From Trichobilharzia regenti (Eukaryota; Platyhelminthes; Trematoda; Strigeidida; Schistosomatidae): a DNA stretch of 64,000 nucleotides. The stretch is from the NCBI GenBank assembly GCA_944472135.2, contig OX235265.1, positions 39,901,459 to 39,965,458 of the forward strand, in the 5' to 3' direction. Positions 11,472-23,400 of this stretch are shown piece by piece (position 1 is the first letter of the stretch; every line of letters starts with the position of its first letter). The notes under the pieces were generated by a model that was not told where the DNA came from, ran no database searches, and worked only from the letters and a program-made list of their open reading frames with translations. Made by a program: the position numbers and the translations under genes.

Positions 11472-14400
11472 CTGTAAGATATAAGAAATAAAAAACATGT
11501 ATTTGTACTGTGGTGAGAGCAGACTGCTAGCCAATCGGTAGACATTAATTTACGTCAATGTCTATGTCGCTAATATTGGCCGTGAGAAAATATGAACAAG
11601 ACTGATTCAACAACCAATCACAGCAGACTTAACGTGGACAAATACGATTCGCAGATATATGGCTTAACTTTTTGAGAAACCAGTCACAAGCAGTACAGAA
11701 TAGCCTTGAGCAAGAAACAACCAATCAGAAGACTGTGTTTGTCAGCTTGAATAAGCTATAATAATGTACATGAAATATATGTAAATACGTGCTGATTTCC
11801 GTAATGAAACGATCTGTTGCCTGGCTCTTTTCTTCTGTTGTTACAATACAACTAAATGTAACAAACATGATATAGTCTTTCTCTCTCAGTATACATATAC
11901 ACAAATGTGATACAATAATGCAAGAAATGTTGCATCAAATGTTAACTGACAAAAATCTTGAACAGAAACAAAATCTCGACGCGACGACCCATTTCTCCAG
12001 TGAATAAGGGTCATCACCACATGCTCCTGACCTTGACAATAGAACTGGCATATGCATGTGGTGAAAAATATTGAAAGAGACAAGCAACTGTTGAAACTGG
12101 TACACAACTTAAGGTTGACTGGTTAAAATAATTACTGTCTCATCATTTTTAAGGTATTACTAACCAGTAAGTGCGCCACTTCGTTTTGTGAAATGCACCC
12201 AACTTGACCACTTGCAATTCCTGCAAATTTAGCGATGAGCTACACCTATTGTGTGAAGGCTAGTGATACTACCTGGTTGCCCAAACCTCAGTAGGTGGAG
12301 TGGGTTTCCAGCGGGTGACTTATTGGTTTCAAATTGGAGTGCCTAGACTGATGAGCCACAGCTAAATTTTAGAAGTGGAATCTAAATTTAGACTGTTTTA
12401 AAGCCGTGAACAGCCATGTGAATAAAAGAAAGGAAATATTTGATGAGATTGACATAATTTTGACAACCTGTCTACATCCCCGGGTTATATATGTTTCTAC
12501 CCAGCATGATGCATTAACTTGCCTCCATTGTTATGGTTTCACTCATCCAATTATATTCTTAGTCGGCAGTATGTACTCACATATACTTTAAATCAACTGC
12601 CAATCCACTGATCTACACTTTTCGAAGGAAAAATACCGTAATGGATCGAATCTTGCTTCAGGCTGAAGATGGCTGCATCACTTGATATACTGGTGATTAC
12701 TGTTTCACTTGACAATCCTGGACGAAGAATGCAATGTGAGCTAAATTTTTTTACTTTTTGATTTACAGCTTGATTCCACACTGTATTTCCGATACAAGTA
12801 TGGAATTTTCAGTATGTGATATCGGTAGCCCAAATTATGCAGGTCGACCATAGATGACAGGTGTGCGTCGGCAGGGGTCGAACCTCGGACCATGTGCATG
12901 GTCGGCGAGAGTCCTAACCACTGTGCCACCGACACACATTCAGTACTGTGTGTAAACCTGCTGTCCAGACTGCAGCTAATACAATTATTCTTCCTATAAA
13001 CCTTGAGCCGAATAAAACAAAAATATATGCTATTACGCAACTACTTTATCTCCTAGACGATCAGCAACTTGTGGAACAGCTAGTGTGATACTAAATATTC
13101 GACCATGATGAAGTAGATGACGCCGGACTTGAAGCCATAACTTACTTCACGAAAATCAAATGACTGAAGTCATAAGGTTATTTTCCACAATATAATGTAC
13201 ATTTCCTATCATTATGAAGCTTAAGAGACTAATTACCACACATACGAACCTATATATAGGCCTCAAAAATTAGGGTTATTTAGTGACAGTGTCGTATGGT
13301 TGAGTAGGTCAGCTGACTGTGAATTTGTGTTGTCACTTAGTTGATAGTGTGTCTCCCTGTATGTGTGTTTATTAGTTGTTTGGCTCGTTTATACTAGAGA
13401 GATTAAAGCTTCGGGAGGAATCAGGCAACTTGGTGCCAGAGTGAGATATGCACATGTTGCTCTGTGCGTGTGTGCATAACACATATATATGTTCGTGTGC
13501 GTGTTTGTGTATTAGATTGACTATAGTGAAGGGTGTGTCAGTGTGGTGGATACAGTGTGTGTTTGTTGTAGGTTGGAGTGTGGAAGGTGATCAGTTAGCG
13601 ACGCCTAATAACTCAGAAACAAGAATTGAATAAGGATTTGTTGACAAATAATCAAAACTTTTGTTGCTGTAACACACATGGTGTACGTAATTCAGGGAAG
13701 TTAGGATGATGGACGGAATCATAAGAAAAACAGAAATTAGTGAGAGTTAAAATCCCGTTGAGTTTTTTTCATGCGGTAATGAAGACTTTCAGCTGACAAT
13801 TATTTTATTAATGTTAAATCTGATCTTCACAAAGTTTTATAGTTGTTCCAGGTTTCAATCCCCAGCCACCGACGCACACCTTTATATCGCTAAGCCAGTA
13901 ATAAGACTGGTAAAGAGTAAAGTTTGAGCATGGGGCTAGCAACCTCATAAATATCACTGCTACTGAAACTTCAAAGCTCCACCTCGAAGCCTTATGTTCC
14001 ACTGGGAACGTTAAGGAATAAAATAAAGTGGAATAAACAAGGGATCTTAGGGACGTGTATATCCTACGCATAGAATGAATTGATTTTTGTAAATAAACAA
14101 CACAAAAAGTATGAAATAGATTTATCACGTACCAATGGAGCAGTAAAAATTGGCGGAATACTACCAATGCCTTTTGGGGCATCACCAACGGAACCTCTCA
14201 ACACATAACCATGTCCAAGGAATGCAAACGACTGACAAGTTGTATCAAACAGTAGGGAAATGTTTAACGCATTAGTTTCTTGTTGGAAATGTATAATGCT
14301 TAAGACAAAATATAAAAAGAAAAGGTTGTGAGGGTTTCCGGTGGGTGAAATTCTCCATAAGTATGTTATATGAATATGAAGGGTATTTCAAAATAAATCT

Positions 14401-17400
14401 AATATGTATGACAGATATGTGATTAACTAATTATATTAAATATTCCCATAGTAAAATTCAGAACAACACATTTAAGCGAACAATACTGTTTTCAATTAGA
14501 TCTCATCAGGCTAAACTCTAATATATATAAGTTTACAAGTAAAAATTCAAATATAATCCAATCATGGTGTTTTCTCTGTAAGATTAAAAGATGGTGAATA
14601 TAAATTGTGCAATTAGTCACAGTAGTAGTAATGATAATAATAATAGTAATAAAGGAGATGGGCTATCCGAGTAGTTTCATAAAGAAACATGAAAACAACA
14701 AAGAAAAAACATGACTCTGACTGCACATAAGAAACCTCTATTTATTAAGTTACAATTCAATGGTAACTTATCAAGTGAGATTCTATTCCAAAGACTTTCA
14801 AGGAGTATACGAAGAACATTTTACGCAGCACACCTATGTTTGTCATTCTCTAGCCGATGAATGATTGGGACGCAAACGAAGGATAAGCGAGATAGTTTCT
14901 GCAACATCTATGTGCATTTATCAATTCATTCACATGCTACTGGGCAAATGGAAATATTACTTTGAGAAAATTCCGTGTTTTAGCCACTCAGATGCCAGCA
15001 GATCTGTCTGTCTGGATTCAACATAGAACTTGGCACCGAAGTGCACCAGTTCGAGTTGCCACCTTCCAAATAGCACACAGACATAGACAAGAAGATGAGT
15101 GAAGAGAATCAATAGAGTATAAGAGTGAAACAGAATGGGTGGTAGTAGAAAGGAATGTGAAAGATTACAGAGACTGAATACATCTGAGCTGGCCATTGAC
15201 AACGATTTTGAGCCATGTCACCTATTGTCTCCAGCCATTGATTCCTAGAGTCCTGAGGGACCCAACCCGGAAGTCTGCATCTCCCTACCTGACTCAGTTC
15301 AACTGTCAAGGATTTCATGGATTGATGCCATGTTTTTGTTTGGCCACCACTTACTCTTTTCCAACCTGCACCTATATCAGCTAGTAATGCCCGTCGTCGG
15401 GGGAGGCGATGGTTAGGCATGCGCACCACGTGACCTAGCCATCTCAATCTATGTAACTTTATAGCCTCGTCGATTGATTTTCCCTCTTTGCCCAACACTC
15501 TACGCCTAACGTCAACATTACTTGCCTTTTTAAACCACCTAACGTGAGAAAGAGATCGTAGACATCTATGATCGAAAGCAGTCAACCTTTTTCATGTCTT
15601 CAACTCGTATTGGCCATGTTTCAGAGCCATAAAGAAGGACGGAGCGAACTGCTGAGCAGTACACACGTCCCTTGGTTGATAACCGGATGTCACGCCTACG
15701 CCAGAGATGGTGTAAGTCAGCGAAAGCAGCTCGAGCTTTTCGGATCCGTGCTGAGATTTCATCGCCAATCAGTCCGTTGGTGCTGATACAACTTCCCAAA
15801 TAGGTGAAGTGGTCAAAATGTTCTATCACTTCACTCCCTATCACTTAGCTAGGAGTTGACGTAGTCCAGACCTGTAGCAGCATCTTACATTTTGCAGGGG
15901 CAAATCGCATACCAAACATACGAAGATTGATGCTCAAAGTGATCAGAAGACTCTGCATTTTGTCAGCATCCTCCCCTCACAGGACTATGTCATCTGCACA
16001 TTCCAAGTCCATAAGACTATCCCCTGGTAACAAGTCGATTCCTAAGTCGTTACGTTCAGTTAAGGATACTTCCATCAGGATATCTATGATGAAGTTAAAC
16101 AGAAATGGGGAAAGTGGACATCCCTGTCAGACACCACTGGTTGTCACCAATTCAGATGACAATTCCCCATAAGCCTTTACACGGCTATATGAGTTTGAAT
16201 AGTGCCTTAATTAGTGCAATGTACTTTCTTGGCACTCCCTTCACAGTCAGACATTGTCATAGTACCTTTCGATCCACGGAGTCGGAGGCCGCCTTCAAGT
16301 CAAGAAATATGGCAATTGTTGGACACCGAAAAGTGTGTCTATGTTCTAGAATCTGTCGAAGAGTGAATATATGATCTATGCAACCTCTACCTGGTCTAAA
16401 GCCTCCTTGATTTTCCCTCGTCTGTTCCCCCCGAGTTCTGCTTAGTCTATGCATGATTACTGAGCCTAGGATTTTAGAGACTATGTTCGTTAGGCTGATC
16501 CCCCTATGATTATCACACGAGGACTTGTTTCCCTTCTTGAATATCACTATAATAAGTGACTTACCCCAGTCTGATGGCACTGTCTCTGATTCCCAGACTT
16601 TGCCTAGTACCTCAGTTAATCTACAAACTAGTATGTCACCCCCATATTTAAACACCTCCGGAATAATTCCGTCGGGTCCTGCTGCTTCGCCTCGTTTCAA
16701 ATTACAGATAGATTTTGTGACCTCACTTACAGACGGCGGACCAGTGTCTATATCCCATTCGGGTGTGTTCTGGATGTCGGGGAGGTTCAGTGTGGCTGTA
16801 GGCAAGTTAAATTGTCCCTCAAAGTGTTCTTTCCAGCGTTCGTCTATCCTGAGATCTAATTAAGGAGCCATTTTTCTCAGAAATAGTCTCACCTATGATT
16901 TGCCTTCTCCCACCCGTTTCCCTGATGAGTCCAAAGACTTGCCTAGTGTTGCCAGCAGATCAGTCTACACTTTCGTAAAGCATAACTCAGACACTTTGTT
17001 TTCCCTTTAATAATAATAATAATAGTGCAATTTTATTGATACCAGTTGAACAATATGAATACACAGACTGTGGGTACACGAACAGCAAAACAGTAAATCT
17101 TAAGATGCTTAAATCGCAATACCGTTAATAAAAAGGTCTTTCATAAAGGAGACTTAACCTGGCACAGACCCTCCTCTCTGGACAAACAATTAGAATTCAA
17201 CAATAGTTAAAGGATATAATTTGGAAAATAATGAGCTGAATTACCCTTATTACAGGTGTTCAATGCTGTAATAAGATTCAAAAAACCCGGTTAGAAACCC
17301 ACTACCAAGAGGATTTTATAATTGAGCAACCAAACTGATTTAGCATATACAGTAAACTATATTCGCTCAACATCTCATATAACCAGTTAACACAGTTTAG

Positions 17401-20400
17401 CAGAACAACCACATAAACTCTAGCTTGAAGAGTAAGGGATCATCAGCGGATGGTAAATTTAAATGCGACTAGTCAACTCTAGTCTTATTGAAGACTCCAT
17501 ACATCTTCTTGAAAAAGTAAGTCTACCAAAGTTTCAAATTTCTCTTATTTTGCTGCCATCTGACTATAACTTTAAGACATAATCATGAAGGTATGCCTTC
17601 AGCAATTGTCTTTATTCATAAATGATAACCTGGGAGTACTGGACAGCTGTTTCGTCCTAGTTTGGGACACTTCATCAGTACGCAACCACCAACAGGGATC
17701 GAACTCAGGACCTTCTGGTTACAAGGCGAGCTAGCTCATAGACCATTGAACCACTGGGACCCGAACAATGGTCCTTGAATTCTAAGTTCTGCCAATTCAC
17801 TACATAGCGCGACTATTTCGAAATGTCTTCTTCGATGGCTTACTGCCTTATATTCAACCTGCTGTACCCTACTGGTTACGGCTTCCCATTAGAATCCCAG
17901 GTTAACTGCCTGCATAGGGCCAGTCACTAGTGAGCAACAGAGTAATTTTCAAGTATTGATTTTGTAGGGAATTTGTGTATGATTGCATGGAAGATTGCAC
18001 TAGATCGAGTCTCAGTAGCTCAATGGTCTACGAGCTAGCTCGCCTTGTAACCAGAAGGTCCTGGGTTCGAATCCCGGTGGGTGCGTACTGTTGAAGAGTC
18101 CCAAACTACGACGAAACAGCTTTTCAGTACTCCCAGGTTTTCCAGTGGTTCTCTAACTGATGTCAGCTGATGATGAAATCCTCCAGGCAATCAAACACAA
18201 AATCCCTACAAAAACCAATACTTGAAAATCTTAAATGACAATTTCTGGCTGTGAGTAGAATGACTTGGAGATACATAAAATGTATCTGTAAGAAAGTAAT
18301 AAATATTGACCGAACTAGATAATATTTGAGAGACCGGATAAACTTACAAACAACCGGCTTATGACGAGTGTATTTTTAGTTAGCAAAACATTACAGTGTT
18401 GACTGACCGAACCATAAATTCTAACAGGTATGGCCAAGAGCCGACATCAGTTCTGTCTGTCTCTGTCTGTTTTCGACATAGAACTTTGCACAAATGTGCG
18501 GAAGTTCAAGTCGCCACATTCCGTGTAGCACGCGAAGCAAGAGAAGAAAGTACAAGAAAAGCATAATAGAAACAGTGAGCAGAGGTGTGAGACAAAGGAG
18601 TAATAAAGAAATACAAAACAGTTTCATTGAAGATCATAAGTCACAGGGAGTGGATGCATCTGCGCCACTGAGAACGATTTTGAGCCATGTCACCAATTGT
18701 TTCCAACCATAGATTTTTGCCGTCCCGAGGACCCCAGCCTGGAAGTCTACACCTTTCTACGTGGCTTAGACCAACTGTTGTGGATTTCATTGACTGATGC
18801 CAAGTTTTTGTTTGACCGCCGCTAGCTTTTTTCCAGCCTGACCCTATATCCGCTAACATTGCTCGTCGAGGGAGGCGATGGCTTGGCATGCGTAACACAT
18901 GTCCTAACCATCTCAGTCTTTGTAGCTTCACAACTTCGTCCATTGATTTCCCCTGTTTACCTAGAACTCGACGCCTAACTTCAATGTTGCTCACCTTATC
19001 ATGCCACTTTACACGGGAAATAGAACTCAGGCACCTATGATCAAAGACAGCTAGTCTTTTCATGTCTTCCACTCTCAGTGGCCAGGTCTCACAACCATAA
19101 AGGAGGACGGAGCGGACTTATGAGCAGTACACCCACCCTTTGGTCGATAGTCGAACATCTCGTCTACGCCAGAGTCGGCGTAAACTAACAAATGCGAAAC
19201 GAGCCCCTTGTATTCGTGCTGAGATTTCGTCAGAGATCAGCCCGTTGGCACTGGCTGATGGTACTTCCCAAATAAGTGAAGCGGTCAACGTGCTCTACCA
19301 CTTCACTTCCTATTTTTAAACTAGGCGTCGATGTAGTCCAGTCCTGTAACATCATCTTGCATTTGGCTGGAGCGAATCGCATGCCAAACATTCGTAGATT
19401 GCGGCTCAAGGTGTTCAGAAGACTCTGCATTTTGTCAGCGTCTTCGCCTAGAAGGACTATATCGTCTGCATATTCCAAGTCAACCAGATTATTCCCCGGT
19501 AGCAAGTCAATCCCTGAGTCGCTGAAGTCACCTAGGGTTAAGTCCATTAACACATCTATGATGAAGTTGAATAGAAATGGAGATAATGGGCATCCTTGAC
19601 GGACACCACTGGTCGTCATCAGTTCAGATGACAGCTCGCCGTAAGCCCTCACCTGGCTGTATGAGTACGAGTAGAGTGCCTTAATCAGTGCAATATATTT
19701 TCTCGGAATTCCCTTTACAGCCAAGCATCTCCAGAGAACCTCCCGATCGACAGAGTCGAATGCTGCCTTTAGGTCAAGAAATATAATGACTGATGGACGC
19801 CGGTAGGAATTCCTATGTTCTAGAATCTGTCGGAGGGTGAAGATATGATCAATACACCCTCTTCCTGGTCTAAAGCCTGCCTGGTTCTCTCGTGTTTGTG
19901 CTTCCCGAGCACCACTCAGTCTACGCATGATTATTGAGCCTAAGACTTTAGATACTATATTAGTCAAGCTAATCCCTCTGTGATTATCACAGGAAGACTT
20001 GTCTCCCTTCTTGTATATGGGGATAATCAGTGACTTACACCAACCCGATGGGACTTCTTCTGATTCCCAAACGCTGCCTAGTACCTCAGTTAATCCGGAC
20101 AGTAAGCTGTCTCCACCGTACTTAAATACCTCTGGCGTCATTCCATCAGGTCCCGCTGCTTTGCCTAGTTTCAGATTGGTGACAGCTTTAGTAACCTCAG
20201 TTAGTGACGGAGGACCTGTATCTATATCCCATTCAGGGAGGTGTTGGATGCTCGGAAGGTTGAGCGTGGCTGTGGGCAAATTAAACTGCTCCTCATAGCA
20301 GTTAGAGATCCATTTGAAGTCTCGGGAGTACTAGACAGCTGTTTTCCACTGGTTTGGAGCTATTCAGTAGTATACATCCACCGGGGTCCAAACCTTAAGG

Positions 20401-23400
20401 TGACACAGCAGGCTCGTAGACCACACAGCCAATCTGATTCGATTCAATGGCCCATGAATCCCAACTTCCGCTAGTGCGATCCACCGAGCCAGGTAAAAGG
20501 ACATTGGCCAGAGGTTGCGTCATATATCGAGAATTGGCAGAAGCTGGAATTCATGGGTCATTGAATCGCATCCCAGTGGTTGAATGGTCTACAAGACTGC
20601 CTTGTAACTGGGAGATCTCGGGGTCAAACCCTCATGCATGCGTTCTGTTGAAGAGTCCTAAACTAGGATGAATCAGCTATCCAATACTCTATGGTCTACC
20701 AGTAGTTCTCTAACCGACGTTAGCTCATGATCAAACCTGGAACCAATGAAATCACCGCAAACGAACACTTGGACAGACAAAATACATTATCAATCTTGCT
20801 TGAAGATTTACATTGAATAAAGTAATCCACCTACCTACCTACCTATTGACTAAATCTGGATTTTCCGATTTCACTGTAGCTTCGATTTCATGTAGACCAG
20901 ATACAGAACGAGTTAAAATTTCAAACCAGTATAATGTATATTTACTTAATAAATTCGCATAAAAGCCTTCAAGCCATGAAACAATCGCAGGTTGTCTACC
21001 GAGTGGAATAACGCCCTGTTGAGAAAAAAAACAACAACAGCAGAAAACTAAGTTCACTAACCAGCATAGTTTATCGACAAAATAATATAATCAATATTTC
21101 TAAAAGGTATTACATGTGTATGCATATACATGTGTAAGTTGCATACACCACACAAAAGACAGGATTTCAAATATCTTTCTAAATGTACAAGTAAAATATA
21201 CCTACAAATAAATTTTTTTCAACAAATGAAGATAACAAACATAAAACATATTTGTGCACTGGATTAACCATCACATTCGACGTGTTGTTCAAGCTAAATT
21301 GATTGACACAAGTAACACAATAACTGATAATCTGATATGTGAATTAACGCGTCACTGTGCCACTGCAATTCATACACTGTAGCGGATAGTTTGAAAACAC
21401 GAACAAATAGTAGAAATTAATTTCGGCAGTCTCACTGGATGAACGTACTGCATATTTAGACTTAGTAAATAACTTTTCACATTAGTTTATTAGTAATTAT
21501 TATTGGTGATCAAAAAGAATGTATGCTAGAGGTACTTATTGAAAGATTCAACAACTCAAAGGGTTAAAAGCAAGGATATCGTTCCAGTGATTCCCTATTT
21601 TTTTATTCGCGAACGAAAATGTACGAAACTGTTGTTGTACAGTCGTCGAGAATAACAGAATCATTGTAAAACACTGGTAGACAAAATGCATTCTTACGGG
21701 TGATTATGGCAGTAAAGAAACGACAAAAAGTTAGGCTAAATGAAAGTACTTCGTCATGTACACAACTCAGTTGAACAGACGAAATTTCACATAGACGTAA
21801 TATACACAATGGATCATAAGAATTATAAAAAAGACGGTTGCAGCGAAGGAAATTTTCTTTTCGACGAAGTCATCAACTAGGCTGTACATTCGTGTATATA
21901 TATTAAATGTGTGAGAAAGTTCCAGAATTATTTCCGGTCGGAGGTCAGATTGTGACCACATCCAATCCAACAGCATTGGTGTGAATTGAACTGCCTCTAC
22001 CTTCGAGTTGATGTGTTCGAAAAATCTATCTATATCCTGTGTTCTGAGTACAGTGAATGCATTATCTACATACCTCCACCATACTTTTGGGGTGGGGGTG
22101 AACGTTTCAATCGCTATGCTTTCCCACCTATCCATGAATATATCTGCTACAACCAGGGATATTGGTGATCCAATGGCGACTCCCTCAGTTTGTTTGTATA
22201 TTTTCCCTTGGAATTTAAATACTGTGGAAGTCAGGCATAGCTGAACTCCCAGCATTTTGTCCTCGAGTGGCACTATTGTCCTAAGTTCGAGTTCTTGGTC
22301 AGAAATGAGTTCGTTTCTGACTGCCTCTATAACCATATTTATTGGTATACGTGTATATAAACTGACAATGTCAAAACTAACCATTTTTCTTCATTATCTA
22401 ATTTTAAATTATCTAATCCGTGTTTTAGTTCATAAGAATTAGTTAGTCTAGATTTCGAGTGGCTTTTTAGAGGACTTAATACCATGGCTAAATATTTAGA
22501 TAATTCATAAGTAGGCGAATTTCTACAATCAACTATAGGCCTAATAAGGTATCCTGATTTATGATTTATGACTGCTCTCGCAACACTTCTAGTGATAAAG
22601 TGACATTGTGGTGAGAGCAGGCTGCTAGCCAAAGCGGTAGATAGTAATTTACGTCAATGTTTATGTCCCAAATATTGGTCGTGAGAAAAATACGAACAAA
22701 GACTGATTCAACAACCAACCACAGAAGACTTCGCGTAGGCGAATACAGTTAGCATATAGATGATCTGACATTCTAGCAACAGCCAAAAAGATATGAAAGA
22801 TCAACTTTCAGTGAGAAACAACCAATCAGAAGACTGTGTTTTTCTGCTAACAATAATCTATAATGTACATGAAAATGTATAAATATGTATTGATTTCCTT
22901 ATTAAACGATCTGTTGCCTGACTTTTGCCTTCTGTCGTTACAATTGGTGTCGCTGTAACAATGAAGATCCCATGGGCAACTGTGTTTGAAGGAGACATAC
23001 GGAGCTTCTCATGTGACTTCGAGGCCGTTGCTGAGCTGGTGTGTGTCAAGGAGCAGACGGCGAAGGCGGTTGTGCTGGGGATGCTATTGAGAGGCCGAGT
23101 GAAGGCGGCATATGACAGCACAACAGTTGGTCTAAGCCACGTAGGAAGGTGTCGACTTCCAGGCTGGGGTCCTCGGGACGGTAAAAATCTATGGTTGGAA
23201 ACAATTGGTGACATGGCTCAAAACCGTTCTCAGTGGCGCAGATGCATCCACTCCCTGTGACTTATGATCTCCAATGAAACTGTTTTGTCATTCTTTGTTA
23301 CTCCTTTGTCTCACACCTCTCCTCACTGTTTCTATTATGCTTTTCTTGTACTTTCTTGTCTTGCTTCGCGTGCTACACGGAATGTGGCGACTTGAACTTC

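Larger units (their letters stand above)
18440..20300 (-). mobile_element. RTE-clade (SR2-like) retrotransposon, 5'-truncated
   Basis: Same family and orientation as 15.0-16.96 kb but better preserved. It holds the RT frame 19,230-20,279 and the C-terminal frame 18,641-19,072, separated by a frameshift/stop zone. The 3' UTR (18,440-18,640) ends in a GTCTGTCTCTGTCTG repeat. The 5' end is truncated before the RT (no endonuclease) and lies about 20 bp from the SINE pair at 20,318. It sits in the KICS2 intron, in the same direction as the gene. Confidence 0.88.

Noticed and set aside
11472..11534. MASSLLSPQ start for the KICS2 last exon
   Set aside because: These residues are antisense LTR and intron sequence. 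The same nine residues open the PLE frame at 22,632, again only because an LTR abuts it. The exon starts at the 11,471 splice site.
13260..13440. LTR and primer-binding site of a further retrotransposon
   Set aside because: Suggestive end motifs, but no second LTR, no coding region and no other copy in the window to define it.
13849..13900. SINE copy (CCACCGACGCACACC string)
   Set aside because: The match to the second SINE family is limited to about 15 bases; the B box and body are missing.
16525..16863. Plus-strand frame of 112 codons
   Set aside because: Antisense shadow of the RTE reverse transcriptase at 16,257-16,805.
18001..18085. tRNA gene with a good B box
   Set aside because: It is the head of the hammerhead-type SINE; the same sequence recurs in decayed form in the other pairs.
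21603..21809. Coding frame on the minus strand
   Set aside because: Downstream of the PLE RT in AT-rich sequence, with no conserved motif.
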